A stretch of 10,763 nucleotides of DNA, taken from assembly GCA_046317855.1 (NCBI GenBank), contig JBKCVM010000010.1:1-10763 (forward strand). Reading direction: 5' to 3'. Every line of letters starts with the position of its first letter. Within the stretch, counting starts at the first letter, position 1. The position numbers were made by a program, and so were the translations under genes. Shown here piece after piece: positions 1 to 6,060 of this stretch. The notes under the pieces are model-generated. The model saw nothing but the letters and a program-made list of their open reading frames with translations. It had not been told where the DNA came from and ran no database searches. The stretch comes from CAIOHW01 sp046317855 (GTDB lineage: Bacteria; Bdellovibrionota; UBA1018).

Positions 1-47
1 ACACAGGAATGCAACCACATCAGATGGCTATGTGACACTGTACGACA
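1..47. mobile_element. Possible end of an insertion sequence interrupting lolC
   Basis: Read on the minus strand, recognisable LolC/LolE coding sequence runs up to the His-Asn after the conserved Asp-Trp (around base 47). It then switches abruptly to sequence that does not give the expected Lol continuation in any of the three frames. The new sequence begins with TGTCGTACAG on the minus strand; many IS families have termini starting TGT or TG, but I do not recognise this one. No transposase coding can be judged from 47 bases. Alternatives are an assembly artefact, a chimeric contig end or a real gene truncation. The opposite edge of the window lies in an rRNA operon, so a contig broken at repeats on both sides would be consistent with this reading, which remains an inference. 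Confidence 0.3.
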
Positions 48-961
48 TTATGGAACATATCCACCCAGTCCTGAACCTGCCATTTCTCGCCCAAGACCTT
101 GCGTAGCCCCGGGGCAAGCGACTTGGCGTCATCAAACCTCTTGAGCGTGACTTCATACTGAGAAATCACTCCGGATTTTCTCACGAAATTCTGTACGTTC
201 TTTACGGAACTAAAGACAGTCTGCAACTCTTGCTCAGGGGTTCCTGAACGATAAACCCCTTCCACCACAAAGCGCTTCATGCGAGGCACAGAGCTCATCG
301 GCCCTTCCGTCTCTGTAGGAGAAATCAAAGTCACCTTATCCCCAGGAATAACCCCCATCTCTCGAGCCAGTTCCTGCCCTATGAAGACGCCCGATAGTTT
401 CACGGAGTCCGGCCCCTCTTGCTCGACTAACAAAGAGGGCTCAGCAAGCTCGGTCACCTGCCTCTTGAGGCGCTCGAGCCTGCCATCTGAAACGCCTTTG
501 ACCACCACTCCGGTCACTTTACGTCCTGTTTTAAAGATGGCCTCAGCAGCAAGCACCGGCCAAGCCGCCTCAAGCTCTGGGGTAGAGCGCGCCCAGTTCT
601 CTACTTTTTCAAAAAACTCAGGAGTGAGAGGCACCCTTCCTCGGTCAACCCCTGCGGTTCCAAGACGGGGGGTAGCCAGAATATGTAAATCCGAGGACAT
701 TAGCCTTTTTTTTAGCTCTCGCTCAAACCCATCCATCACTGACAGAACCACAATCAGAGCACAGACTCCGATGCCGATTCCGCCAATAGAAAGCCACGTG
801 ATGAAATTCAAGAACCGGCTGTTTTTCTTACTTCTGAGGTACCGAGCCCCAATCCACCGAGTCCACGGACTCAGCCAGAGCTGAAAAAAAGCATTTTGGC
901 TCGATTTTATTTTTCCAGGGCTAAGAGCCCCAGAACTCTGTCCAGACTTCTGAGAAAACAA
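20..961 (-). CDS. lolC: LolC/LolE-family lipoprotein-release permease, C-terminally truncated
   Basis: This is the N-terminal three quarters of an inner-membrane permease of the Lol lipoprotein-release ABC system (LolCDE), which extracts lipoproteins from the inner membrane for transfer to LolA. Visible are the family hallmark YLRSKK..FLNFITWLSIGGIGIGV, one membrane helix at about residues 50-76 ending in LSVMDGFE, and a periplasmic MacB-like domain (about 80-300) with a GQELAREMGVIPGDKVTLISP-like stretch split around residues 195-215. LolC and LolE normally exceed 400 residues and end in an FtsX-type domain with three more helices. Here the frame ends at 313 residues, shortly after QDWVDMFHN, so all three are missing. 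The start is TTG at 961, directly after the TGA of the upstream fadJ-like gene, with GAGGG about six bases upstream as ribosome site. This arrangement implies translational coupling. LolC and LolE cannot be told apart from this fragment, so the symbol is tentative. Confidence 0.8.
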   Translation of the reverse strand: MFSQKSGQSSGALSPGKIKSSQNAFFQLWLSPWTRWIGARYLRSKKNSRFLNFITWLSIGGIGIGVCALIVVLSVMDGFERELKKRLMSSDLHILATPRLGTAGVDRGRVPLTPEFFEKVENWARSTPELEAAWPVLAAEAIFKTGRKVTGVVVKGVSDGRLERLKRQVTELAEPSLLVEQEGPDSVKLSGVFIGQELAREMGVIPGDKVTLISPTETEGPMSSVPRMKRFVVEGVYRSGTPEQELQTVFSSVKNVQNFVRKSGVISQYEVTLKRFDDAKSLAPGLRKVLGEKWQVQDWVDMFHNVVQCHIAI

Positions 962-3172
962 TCAGTACCCTCTTCCAAAGCGTTCTACAAAAGTGTGTCC
1001 TTTGGATGCCATATCCAGAAGAACTTCAGAAGGCTCAAAACGAGTCCCCATGGTTTTCGAAAAGTGAGCGAGCCGCTCAGAAACTCGCCCTATGCCCAAC
1101 TGATCGGCATATCGCAAAAGTCCGCCTCGAAACGGTGGAAACCCGGTCCCCATGATCATTCCCAGGTCCACCTCTCCTGCAGATTCAACCACTGCTTCGT
1201 TTAGAGCGCGGGAGGCCTCGTTGATCATCGGAAAAATGCAGCGTTCGATCATTTCTTGTCCAGAAAACGACCTCTTTTTAGGTCTTATCCTGAGCGTGCT
1301 TCCAAGCAGGCTTTCCACTTCTGGGTCCAATCCAGATTTTCTGCCGTTTTCATAAAGGTAGAACCCTTTGCCATTTTTCTTTCCCAAGCGACCTGAAGCA
1401 ACCATCGCAGCACTTAAATCGCAGCCTTTCATTCGAGGACCAAAGGCCTCAAAGAGAATATTGGAAACCTTCTCCCCCACATCGATCCCAATCTCATCAA
1501 TGAGCTCGATCGGCCCCATGGGCATTCCGAATTCTAAAATCGCCCGATCCAATTCTTCAATTGGAGCGCCATCGGCCACCAAGTAGGTCGCTTCGTTCAG
1601 ATAAGGCGCCAACAGTCGATTAACCAAAAAACCAGGAGCATCTTTGACGACAATCGGTGTTTTTCCTACTTTGCGGCAATAGGCATACACGGTTGCCACG
1701 GCCTCGCTCGAACTCTCGGCTCCCCGAATCACTTCGACCAAGGGCATCTTTGAAACCGGATTGAAAAAATGCATTCCGGCAAATCTTTCAGGAGACCTCA
1801 TGCCCTTTTGCATCTGACTGACCGAAAGAGAAGAAGTATTCGAGGCAATGATGCAAGAATCAGCCACCACTTCTTCGAGCTCCCGAAACACAGCCCTTTT
1901 TACATCCATCTTTTCAACCACTGCTTCGACCACTAGATCGACGGAACCAAAACCCGAGTAGTCAAGCACAGGTGAAATCAGGTTCAGCCTCTGCTGAAAC
2001 TCTCGTTGGGCAAGGCGTTTTTTTAAAACTTGCTTCTGCCAAACCTGAGTGGCCTGCCTAACGCCGGTAGTGAGAGCTTGCTCGGTCAAATCTTTCATTC
2101 GGACCGGAGTGCCACGGTCTGCAAAAAGCTGAGCGATCCCGCCCCCCATGACTCCCGCCCCAAGAACTGCTGCGGAGAGAACCGGTCTTCCGTCTCCAAG
2201 CCTTGCCTTTTTGACCTGCTCCATCAAAAAAAACACGTGTACGAGACTCTTGGACTCCGGGCTTACAGCCAGCCGACCAAATGCGGCGGCTTCGATGGCA
2301 AGCGCCTCTTTTCTTCGTGTTCCTGTCAAACGTTCCGGGCCATATTTGGCTCCCGTTCGAGAAAGTACTGAAAGAACCTCAAGTGGAGCTGGGTATTTAC
2401 CCCGAGTCTTGGCCAAGACCCCATTGCGGGCCTGTCTCAAAATCAATGCACGCCCCAAAGCTGTACTGTCCAGCATCCTCCCGAGCGCACCCCCCATTCC
2501 GCCAAGCCTGGGAGCACGCGCAAGCCTCCGAGCTTGCCTCAAGGCCTCTAGATTTTTGCGCAGCCAAGCCACAGTGGCCGGCATGAATTGTGAAGCAGGC
2601 AAAACGGCCTCTACTAGGCCTGATTTCAGAGCTTTTTCTGGCTTGAGCTGCTTGCCAGTGAGGATCAAATCCAAAGCTTCGGCAAGTCCCACTTTTCGAG
2701 GAAGCCTGACACATCCACCAATCCCCGGCAAAATCCCCAACATGACTTCAGGAAGCCCAATGCGAGTGAAAGAATCATCTGACAGAACGATCGCCGAACT
2801 CGCCAGCGCCCACTCACATCCTCCACCGAGGGCCGGACCTTGAACTGCTGCCACGGTTGGAAATGGTAAGTCTTCCCACTCATTGAAAAGATCCTGCCCC
2901 AACTGCGATAACTTTCTGGCCTCATCCTCCTGCGTCACCCCGGCAATCATTTGAATGTCGGCCCCAGCAATGAACTGGCCTTGCTTTCCAGACTTGAGGA
3001 TGAGGGCCTCAATCTCTCCCGCTTGGCCCCTTTCTTTGAGCACGGGCAGCAAAGTCCGCAACTCCTCCATCACTTCTCTGCCCAAGGTGTTGACCTTCTC
3101 TCCCGGAGCATCAAAGACGAGAGACCAGATTGCTCCCTCTACCCTCTCCAAAACAAACGCGCGATCAGCCAT
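962..3172 (-). CDS. fadJ: Bifunctional enoyl-CoA hydratase / 3-hydroxyacyl-CoA dehydrogenase (FadJ/FadB alpha subunit)
   Basis: The 736-residue protein has the full length of fatty-acid oxidation complex alpha subunits (about 715-730). It hydrates enoyl-CoA and then oxidises 3-hydroxyacyl-CoA with NAD+ in cytosolic beta-oxidation. The N-terminal crotonase domain (about 1-200) has the oxyanion-hole segment FIAGADIQM (67-75), GGGCE with Glu120, and GLPE with Glu142, matching the two catalytic glutamates of FadB. The dehydrogenase part has an NAD-binding GAGVMGGG (338-345), SNTSSLS (444-450), and HFFNPVSKMPLVE with catalytic His468 and Glu480. A C-terminal 3HCDH repeat includes GTGFPPFRGG. No thiolase subunit (FadI/FadA) is adjacent in the window, so the partner must be elsewhere. 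The ATG at 3172 lacks a Shine-Dalgarno site, and a promoter sits immediately upstream. FadJ versus FadB is not decided by sequence alone. Confidence 0.9.
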   Translation of the reverse strand: MADRAFVLERVEGAIWSLVFDAPGEKVNTLGREVMEELRTLLPVLKERGQAGEIEALILKSGKQGQFIAGADIQMIAGVTQEDEARKLSQLGQDLFNEWEDLPFPTVAAVQGPALGGGCEWALASSAIVLSDDSFTRIGLPEVMLGILPGIGGCVRLPRKVGLAEALDLILTGKQLKPEKALKSGLVEAVLPASQFMPATVAWLRKNLEALRQARRLARAPRLGGMGGALGRMLDSTALGRALILRQARNGVLAKTRGKYPAPLEVLSVLSRTGAKYGPERLTGTRRKEALAIEAAAFGRLAVSPESKSLVHVFFLMEQVKKARLGDGRPVLSAAVLGAGVMGGGIAQLFADRGTPVRMKDLTEQALTTGVRQATQVWQKQVLKKRLAQREFQQRLNLISPVLDYSGFGSVDLVVEAVVEKMDVKRAVFRELEEVVADSCIIASNTSSLSVSQMQKGMRSPERFAGMHFFNPVSKMPLVEVIRGAESSSEAVATVYAYCRKVGKTPIVVKDAPGFLVNRLLAPYLNEATYLVADGAPIEELDRAILEFGMPMGPIELIDEIGIDVGEKVSNILFEAFGPRMKGCDLSAAMVASGRLGKKNGKGFYLYENGRKSGLDPEVESLLGSTLRIRPKKRSFSGQEMIERCIFPMINEASRALNEAVVESAGEVDLGMIMGTGFPPFRGGLLRYADQLGIGRVSERLAHFSKTMGTRFEPSEVLLDMASKGHTFVERFGRGY

Positions 3173-3207
3173 GGTATTAGGATAGGTGAGCTCTTCTCAG
3201 GTCACAA
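3172..3207 (-). promoter_or_regulatory. Candidate sigma-70 promoter giving a leaderless fadJ mRNA
   Basis: On the minus strand, TTGTGA (3202-3207; 4 of 6 matches to TTGACA) and TATCCT (3179-3184; 4 of 6 to TATAAT) are separated by exactly 17 bases. Six bases follow the -10 box before the A of the ATG at 3172, so normal initiation would begin at or next to that A. No purine-rich ribosome site precedes this ATG, as expected for a leaderless message. This is inferred from motif match and spacing only. Confidence 0.4.
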
Positions 3208-3214
3208 GAAACGC

Positions 3215-3255
3215 AGACAGGAAACCGCGCAGCCGCCTGCGTCAGTTTCCTGTCT
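3215..3255 (-). terminator. Strong hairpin between the OMP gene and fadJ, possible terminator
   Basis: An 11-base perfect inverted repeat (AGACAGGAAAC at 3215-3225, GTTTCCTGTCT at 3245-3255) encloses a second GC-rich stem (CGCAG 3228-3232, CTGCG 3237-3241) with a four-base loop. It begins 24 bases after the stop of the outer-membrane protein gene. On the minus strand it is followed by TGCGTTTCTTG, only a weak U-tract, so it may act as an inefficient terminator or as an mRNA 3' stabiliser. It lies directly before the candidate fadJ promoter, which supports a transcription-unit boundary here. Confidence 0.55.
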
Positions 3256-3279
3256 AAAGGAGAGTATGAGCTACTTTTC

Positions 3280-4596
3280 TTAGAACGAGAACCCTACGGT
3301 CGCCATGACCGAGTAGAAGTTCGTGTTCGCAAGAGTTCCACCAGTCACTTGCTTTTCTAGTTCAGCAAAGCTTCCGGCCCCTGGCAAACCGTACCCATAA
3401 CCATACCCGTAACCATACGGATTGAATCCTCCCACCGGAAAAGCTCCGTAAAGGGCTGGGTTAAAGAGCTCGGTATTCTGCCTTGAGGACAAGACAGTAA
3501 AGTACCTGTAGGTAAGACCCACTACGACACTTTTGCTCAACTGGAGCTCAACACCTGCAGAGGCATTAGCCAAAAACTGAGTCAGATCATAGTCAGGCGA
3601 GTTAAAGCCAAACTGCCGCATGTAATTTACGATGCGCTGATCGTAGTTCAAAAAGCTGCGCGAGTATCCAGCGCCGCCCCCAATGAAAGGCCTGAGTTTG
3701 GACTGACGCCCCAGCATGTGAAGCTTGATTCCTGCGTCCACAACATTTTGCCTGAGAACCCCAGTGGTGTTGTTCGGGTTGTAATTCCAACCCCAACCTC
3801 CCACCAAGGGACCAAGTCCTGCTGCAGTTGCACTATTCAACCCCACGCCGTACTCGCCGTAAGTGTAACCGAGTTCAAAGCTCAGATGATCGGAGAAGCC
3901 AACATCCACGCCTGCACCCACTGCATAGCGCCCTTGCAGATTGTAAGAGCTTTGCCCCTGAAATCCAGGCATCCCGAAACGGGGCGTCAAGCGCAGAGTC
4001 GTTACGTCGGCTGAGGACTCCTGTTCCACTGTTGCCACTGCGCTCGAAACACTTGTACCTGCGGCACGCTCGGTAACGGGGACGCTGACTACCTGTTCTG
4101 TGACTGCAGGAACCCTCTCATCAGAGGTGCCGAGAACCTGGCTCGTGCGACGCTTTTCGTCCTGCAAGCGGAGCTCCTCGAGACGCTCTTGCAAAATGTC
4201 TTCATTTTGGAGTTCCTGACGCATCCGTTCACGACGCACCAGCTCCATGCGACTAGGTTCCCGACCTTCTTCAGACGGTGATGCAGCTGCGGAAGGTGCA
4301 GAAACCACCTTGCTCAAAGGCGCTGCTACCGGCGCAGCTACGGGCGCAGCTGTAAAAATCACGGGCTGAACAGGATAGGCCTGCGGAGCAATCACGACAG
4401 GTTGCACCGGCTGAGCGGTTATTCGTGAACTCGAAGGCTGTCCTGAAGCCTCAACCGACGAATCGGCAGAAGTTAAAGCAGCGGGTTGGTTCTTTTCTTC
4501 AATGAGCAACTCAGCGCGGACTAAAACCCCAAAAAATTGGACTAGTCCCCAGACTGTTGCTGCCAAAGTTAAGGTTTGGCGATTCCTCTGATTCAT
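3280..4596 (-). CDS. Outer-membrane beta-barrel protein with N-terminal linker and helical segment
   Basis: This 438-residue protein was not recognised as a named family, but its architecture is clear. A Sec signal peptide (residues 1-28, cleavage near VRA/EL) is followed by a low-complexity Pro/Ala/Val/Gln-rich linker (about 35-110) with PVAAPVAAP repeats. Next comes a highly charged, probably coiled-coil helix (about 116-150), then a Ser/Thr/Val linker. The C-terminal region (about 199-438) has alternating aromatic/glycine beta-strands typical of OmpA-like or OmpW-like barrels, including LRPFIGGGAGY and VVVGLTYRYF. It ends YSVMATVGFSF with a terminal Phe, the usual BAM-recognition signal. 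A putative surface loop holds a Gly-Tyr repeat (PYGYGYGYGYG, 393-403). The ATG has AGGAG nine bases upstream. No porin or enzyme function can be assigned; the linker and helix might contact periplasmic partners or peptidoglycan. Confidence 0.8.
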   Translation of the reverse strand: MNQRNRQTLTLAATVWGLVQFFGVLVRAELLIEEKNQPAALTSADSSVEASGQPSSSRITAQPVQPVVIAPQAYPVQPVIFTAAPVAAPVAAPLSKVVSAPSAAASPSEEGREPSRMELVRRERMRQELQNEDILQERLEELRLQDEKRRTSQVLGTSDERVPAVTEQVVSVPVTERAAGTSVSSAVATVEQESSADVTTLRLTPRFGMPGFQGQSSYNLQGRYAVGAGVDVGFSDHLSFELGYTYGEYGVGLNSATAAGLGPLVGGWGWNYNPNNTTGVLRQNVVDAGIKLHMLGRQSKLRPFIGGGAGYSRSFLNYDQRIVNYMRQFGFNSPDYDLTQFLANASAGVELQLSKSVVVGLTYRYFTVLSSRQNTELFNPALYGAFPVGGFNPYGYGYGYGYGLPGAGSFAELEKQVTGGTLANTNFYSVMATVGFSF

Positions 4597-4877
4597 ACTC
4601 TCAAGCTCCTGTTTTGCAGTTCGGTTTCGAAAATCTAGACCTTTTTGCTCGGCCTATCTAGCAATAGACGGTTCGCTTGCCTAGCATTTTCTTGACTTGT
4701 TTAGTCATCAATAAAAACGAGGACTTACATGCCCATACAGACCAAAGAGATCATTATTTTTGATAAATTCTGATTTTATAGATCAGAGATGACTGAAAAG
4801 TGAACCTTTTGAGTACGACTTTTTCGCCTTTGAAGCTTCCCCGGTAGGTACCAAGCCCCGCGCAGAGCTTGCTCTCG
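4597..4877. other. Intergenic region (281 bases) between the prepilin and OMP genes
   Basis: No convincing ORF or RNA gene was seen. The right part, just after the prepilin stop, has short inverted repeats on the minus strand (AGAGC-AA-GCTCT, and GGTAG pairing with a distal CTACC), but no U-tract follows them, so a terminator is not supported. The middle is AT-rich (about 4740-4785) and carries the promoter candidate listed separately. The left end supplies the AGGAG ribosome site of the OMP gene. Confidence 0.6.
4775..4804 (-). promoter_or_regulatory. Candidate sigma-70 promoter of the OMP gene
   Basis: On the minus strand TTCACT (4799-4804; 4 of 6 matches to TTGACA) precedes TATAAA (4775-4780; 5 of 6 to TATAAT) by 18 bases. 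It sits in the AT-rich part of the intergenic region and would give a 5' untranslated leader of roughly 170 bases. Other weak matches (for example TTGATG closer to the gene) exist, so the choice is uncertain. Confidence 0.35.
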
Positions 4878-5078
4878 CTACCTGCTCGGAAACCGGTACT
4901 GATACAACCCTTCTCCCAAGCGGCGCTCAATGGATCGCTCCTGACTCTTTACAAGCCTAGAGAGCACAGGCCCCAGAACCTTGACCACCGTGGTGAAGAT
5001 CAAAATCGCCAAAAAAAGTAAAAGCACATATTCGGTCAAAGACTGCCCCGACCGACCCTTGGTACAAACTTTACTCAA
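4878..5078 (-). CDS. Small Flp/TadE-like prepilin with class III-type signal
   Basis: The encoded protein is 66 residues. A short basic leader (residues 1-11, MSKVCTKGRSG) ends in Gly, followed by mature QSLTEYVLLL with Glu at +5, then a hydrophobic helix (about 17-38) and a charged amphipathic tail. This is the layout of Flp/Tad pilins and related type IV pilin-like proteins, whose leader is removed by a prepilin peptidase on the cytoplasmic side. I chose TTG at 5078 because AGGAG lies six bases upstream and the leader length is then typical. A longer reading from TTG at 5114 gives 78 residues but lacks such a site and overlaps the upstream gene by 44 bases. With the chosen start the overlap is 8 bases, so coupling with the glycosyltransferase gene is likely. 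No Tad assembly genes are in the window. Confidence 0.75.
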   Translation of the reverse strand: MSKVCTKGRSGQSLTEYVLLLFLAILIFTTVVKVLGPVLSRLVKSQERSIERRLGEGLYQYRFPSR

Positions 5079-6051
5079 ACTTTTCTCCTGACTCTGCGCG
5101 CCTGTAGAGCTCAAGATAACGCTCGGTCATGGAACGGTAGTGAAAATTTTTATTTGCATAACTACGACAGACCTCTTCATCCCAAAACCGAGAGCCCTGA
5201 TCCACTTGCTGAAGGGTCTCCACCCAAGCTTCCTGATCAGCCCAAGGAATCAACACCCCCACTGAACTGGGCACAAGCTCAGGGAGACTACCCATCGGTG
5301 TTGCAATCACAGGAGTTCCAGAAAAAAGAGCTTCAGCAACCACTAGCCCAAAAGGCTCCGGCCAAAGAACCGGAAATAACAAAGCTCGCACGCGTGCCAG
5401 GTGAAGCGCCTTACGCTCTCCCGAAACAGGACCTAACCATTCCCATCCACGCTTAAAAAAAGCCTGAGCTCTAATGCTCCAGGGACGTGCCCCACCCGCA
5501 ATCCTGAGAGAGACCCCGGCCGCAGCACACACAGAAGCGGCACCTTTCAAGTTCTTCACGCTCCATGAGGTTTTACCTAAAAATCCAAAGCCCCTCCGAA
5601 AACTCGATGAATGATGAAACTCATCCGGATCTAGCCCGTTCCAGACATAAGTCGCACGACCGTGTCTCTTCGAATGATCGGCCGAAACAAAAACCGCACG
5701 ATCTGAAAAACTCTCCCCCGGCTTTCCATTTCCGTGAATGGTCGTCACCACCGGAAGTCCAAGTTTGCGCTCAAACTCAACTGGAAACGGAACCATTGAA
5801 TGCACGACATCGACTTTTTGACGGGCAAGCGCTCGAGAAAAGCTCTCTAGAGCATTCTGTCTTGAACTCCAGCTCAGAATGGTTACGCCTGCAAGTACAC
5901 GTTGGCTAAAATCACCGCCCGAATCTGGAGCAAAAAGAGTCACCTGGTGACCCCATTCGAGCAGCCCTTTACACAACCAAGCAGCCACCCGCTCCGTTCC
6001 GCCGTAATGCTTCGGAGGAACTGGCTGGTTATGAAAGATGGCTACGCGCAT
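5071..6051 (-). CDS. GT-B glycosyltransferase, family 4 (GT1-like)
   Basis: This 326-residue protein is a compact GT4-type retaining glycosyltransferase that probably transfers a nucleotide-activated sugar onto a lipid or saccharide acceptor on the cytoplasmic face. The N-terminal domain starts with a Rossmann strand and the glycine-rich KHYGGTERVAAWL (14-26). VVTTIHGNG (101-109) and YVWNGLDPDEF (135-145) follow. The C-terminal donor domain has the EX7E motif EPFGLVVAE (232-240), then ALFSGTPVIATPMGSLPELV, the classical nucleotide-sugar binding segment. The ATG is preceded by GAGG seven bases upstream, overlapping the TGA of the FAD-protein gene 9 bases away. It lies between that gene and the prepilin. 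Donor and acceptor cannot be deduced. Its operon with a GT9/GT30 protein suggests envelope glycan or LPS-core work. Confidence 0.87.
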   Translation of the reverse strand: MRVAIFHNQPVPPKHYGGTERVAAWLCKGLLEWGHQVTLFAPDSGGDFSQRVLAGVTILSWSSRQNALESFSRALARQKVDVVHSMVPFPVEFERKLGLPVVTTIHGNGKPGESFSDRAVFVSADHSKRHGRATYVWNGLDPDEFHHSSSFRRGFGFLGKTSWSVKNLKGAASVCAAAGVSLRIAGGARPWSIRAQAFFKRGWEWLGPVSGERKALHLARVRALLFPVLWPEPFGLVVAEALFSGTPVIATPMGSLPELVPSSVGVLIPWADQEAWVETLQQVDQGSRFWDEEVCRSYANKNFHYRSMTERYLELYRRAESGEKFE

Positions 6052-6060
6052 GAAAAAACC

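Noticed and set aside
279..884. 201-codon plus-strand open frame
   Set aside because: It is the antisense shadow of the LolC-like gene, with no recognisable domain or convincing ribosome site.
2148..2843. 231-codon plus-strand open frame
   Set aside because: It is antisense to the hydratase/dehydrogenase gene. The translation is low-complexity and unlike any protein family I know.
3385..3425. Short tandem repeat considered as a CRISPR-like or regulatory repeat
   Set aside because: It is an in-frame coding repeat for alternating Gly-Tyr residues in the outer-membrane protein, with no spacers.
4310..4355. Direct repeat considered as an attachment or binding site
   Set aside because: It encodes the PVAAPVAAP linker repeats of the same outer-membrane protein, so coding explains it.
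4840..4877. Possible terminator after the prepilin gene
   Set aside because: Short inverted repeats are present, but stems are only about five bases and no U-tract follows in the minus direction.
5079..5114. Longer prepilin start at TTG 5114
   Set aside because: It would give a 23-residue leader and a 44-base overlap with the glycosyltransferase gene. The TTG at 5078 has a well-spaced AGGAG and a typical leader length.
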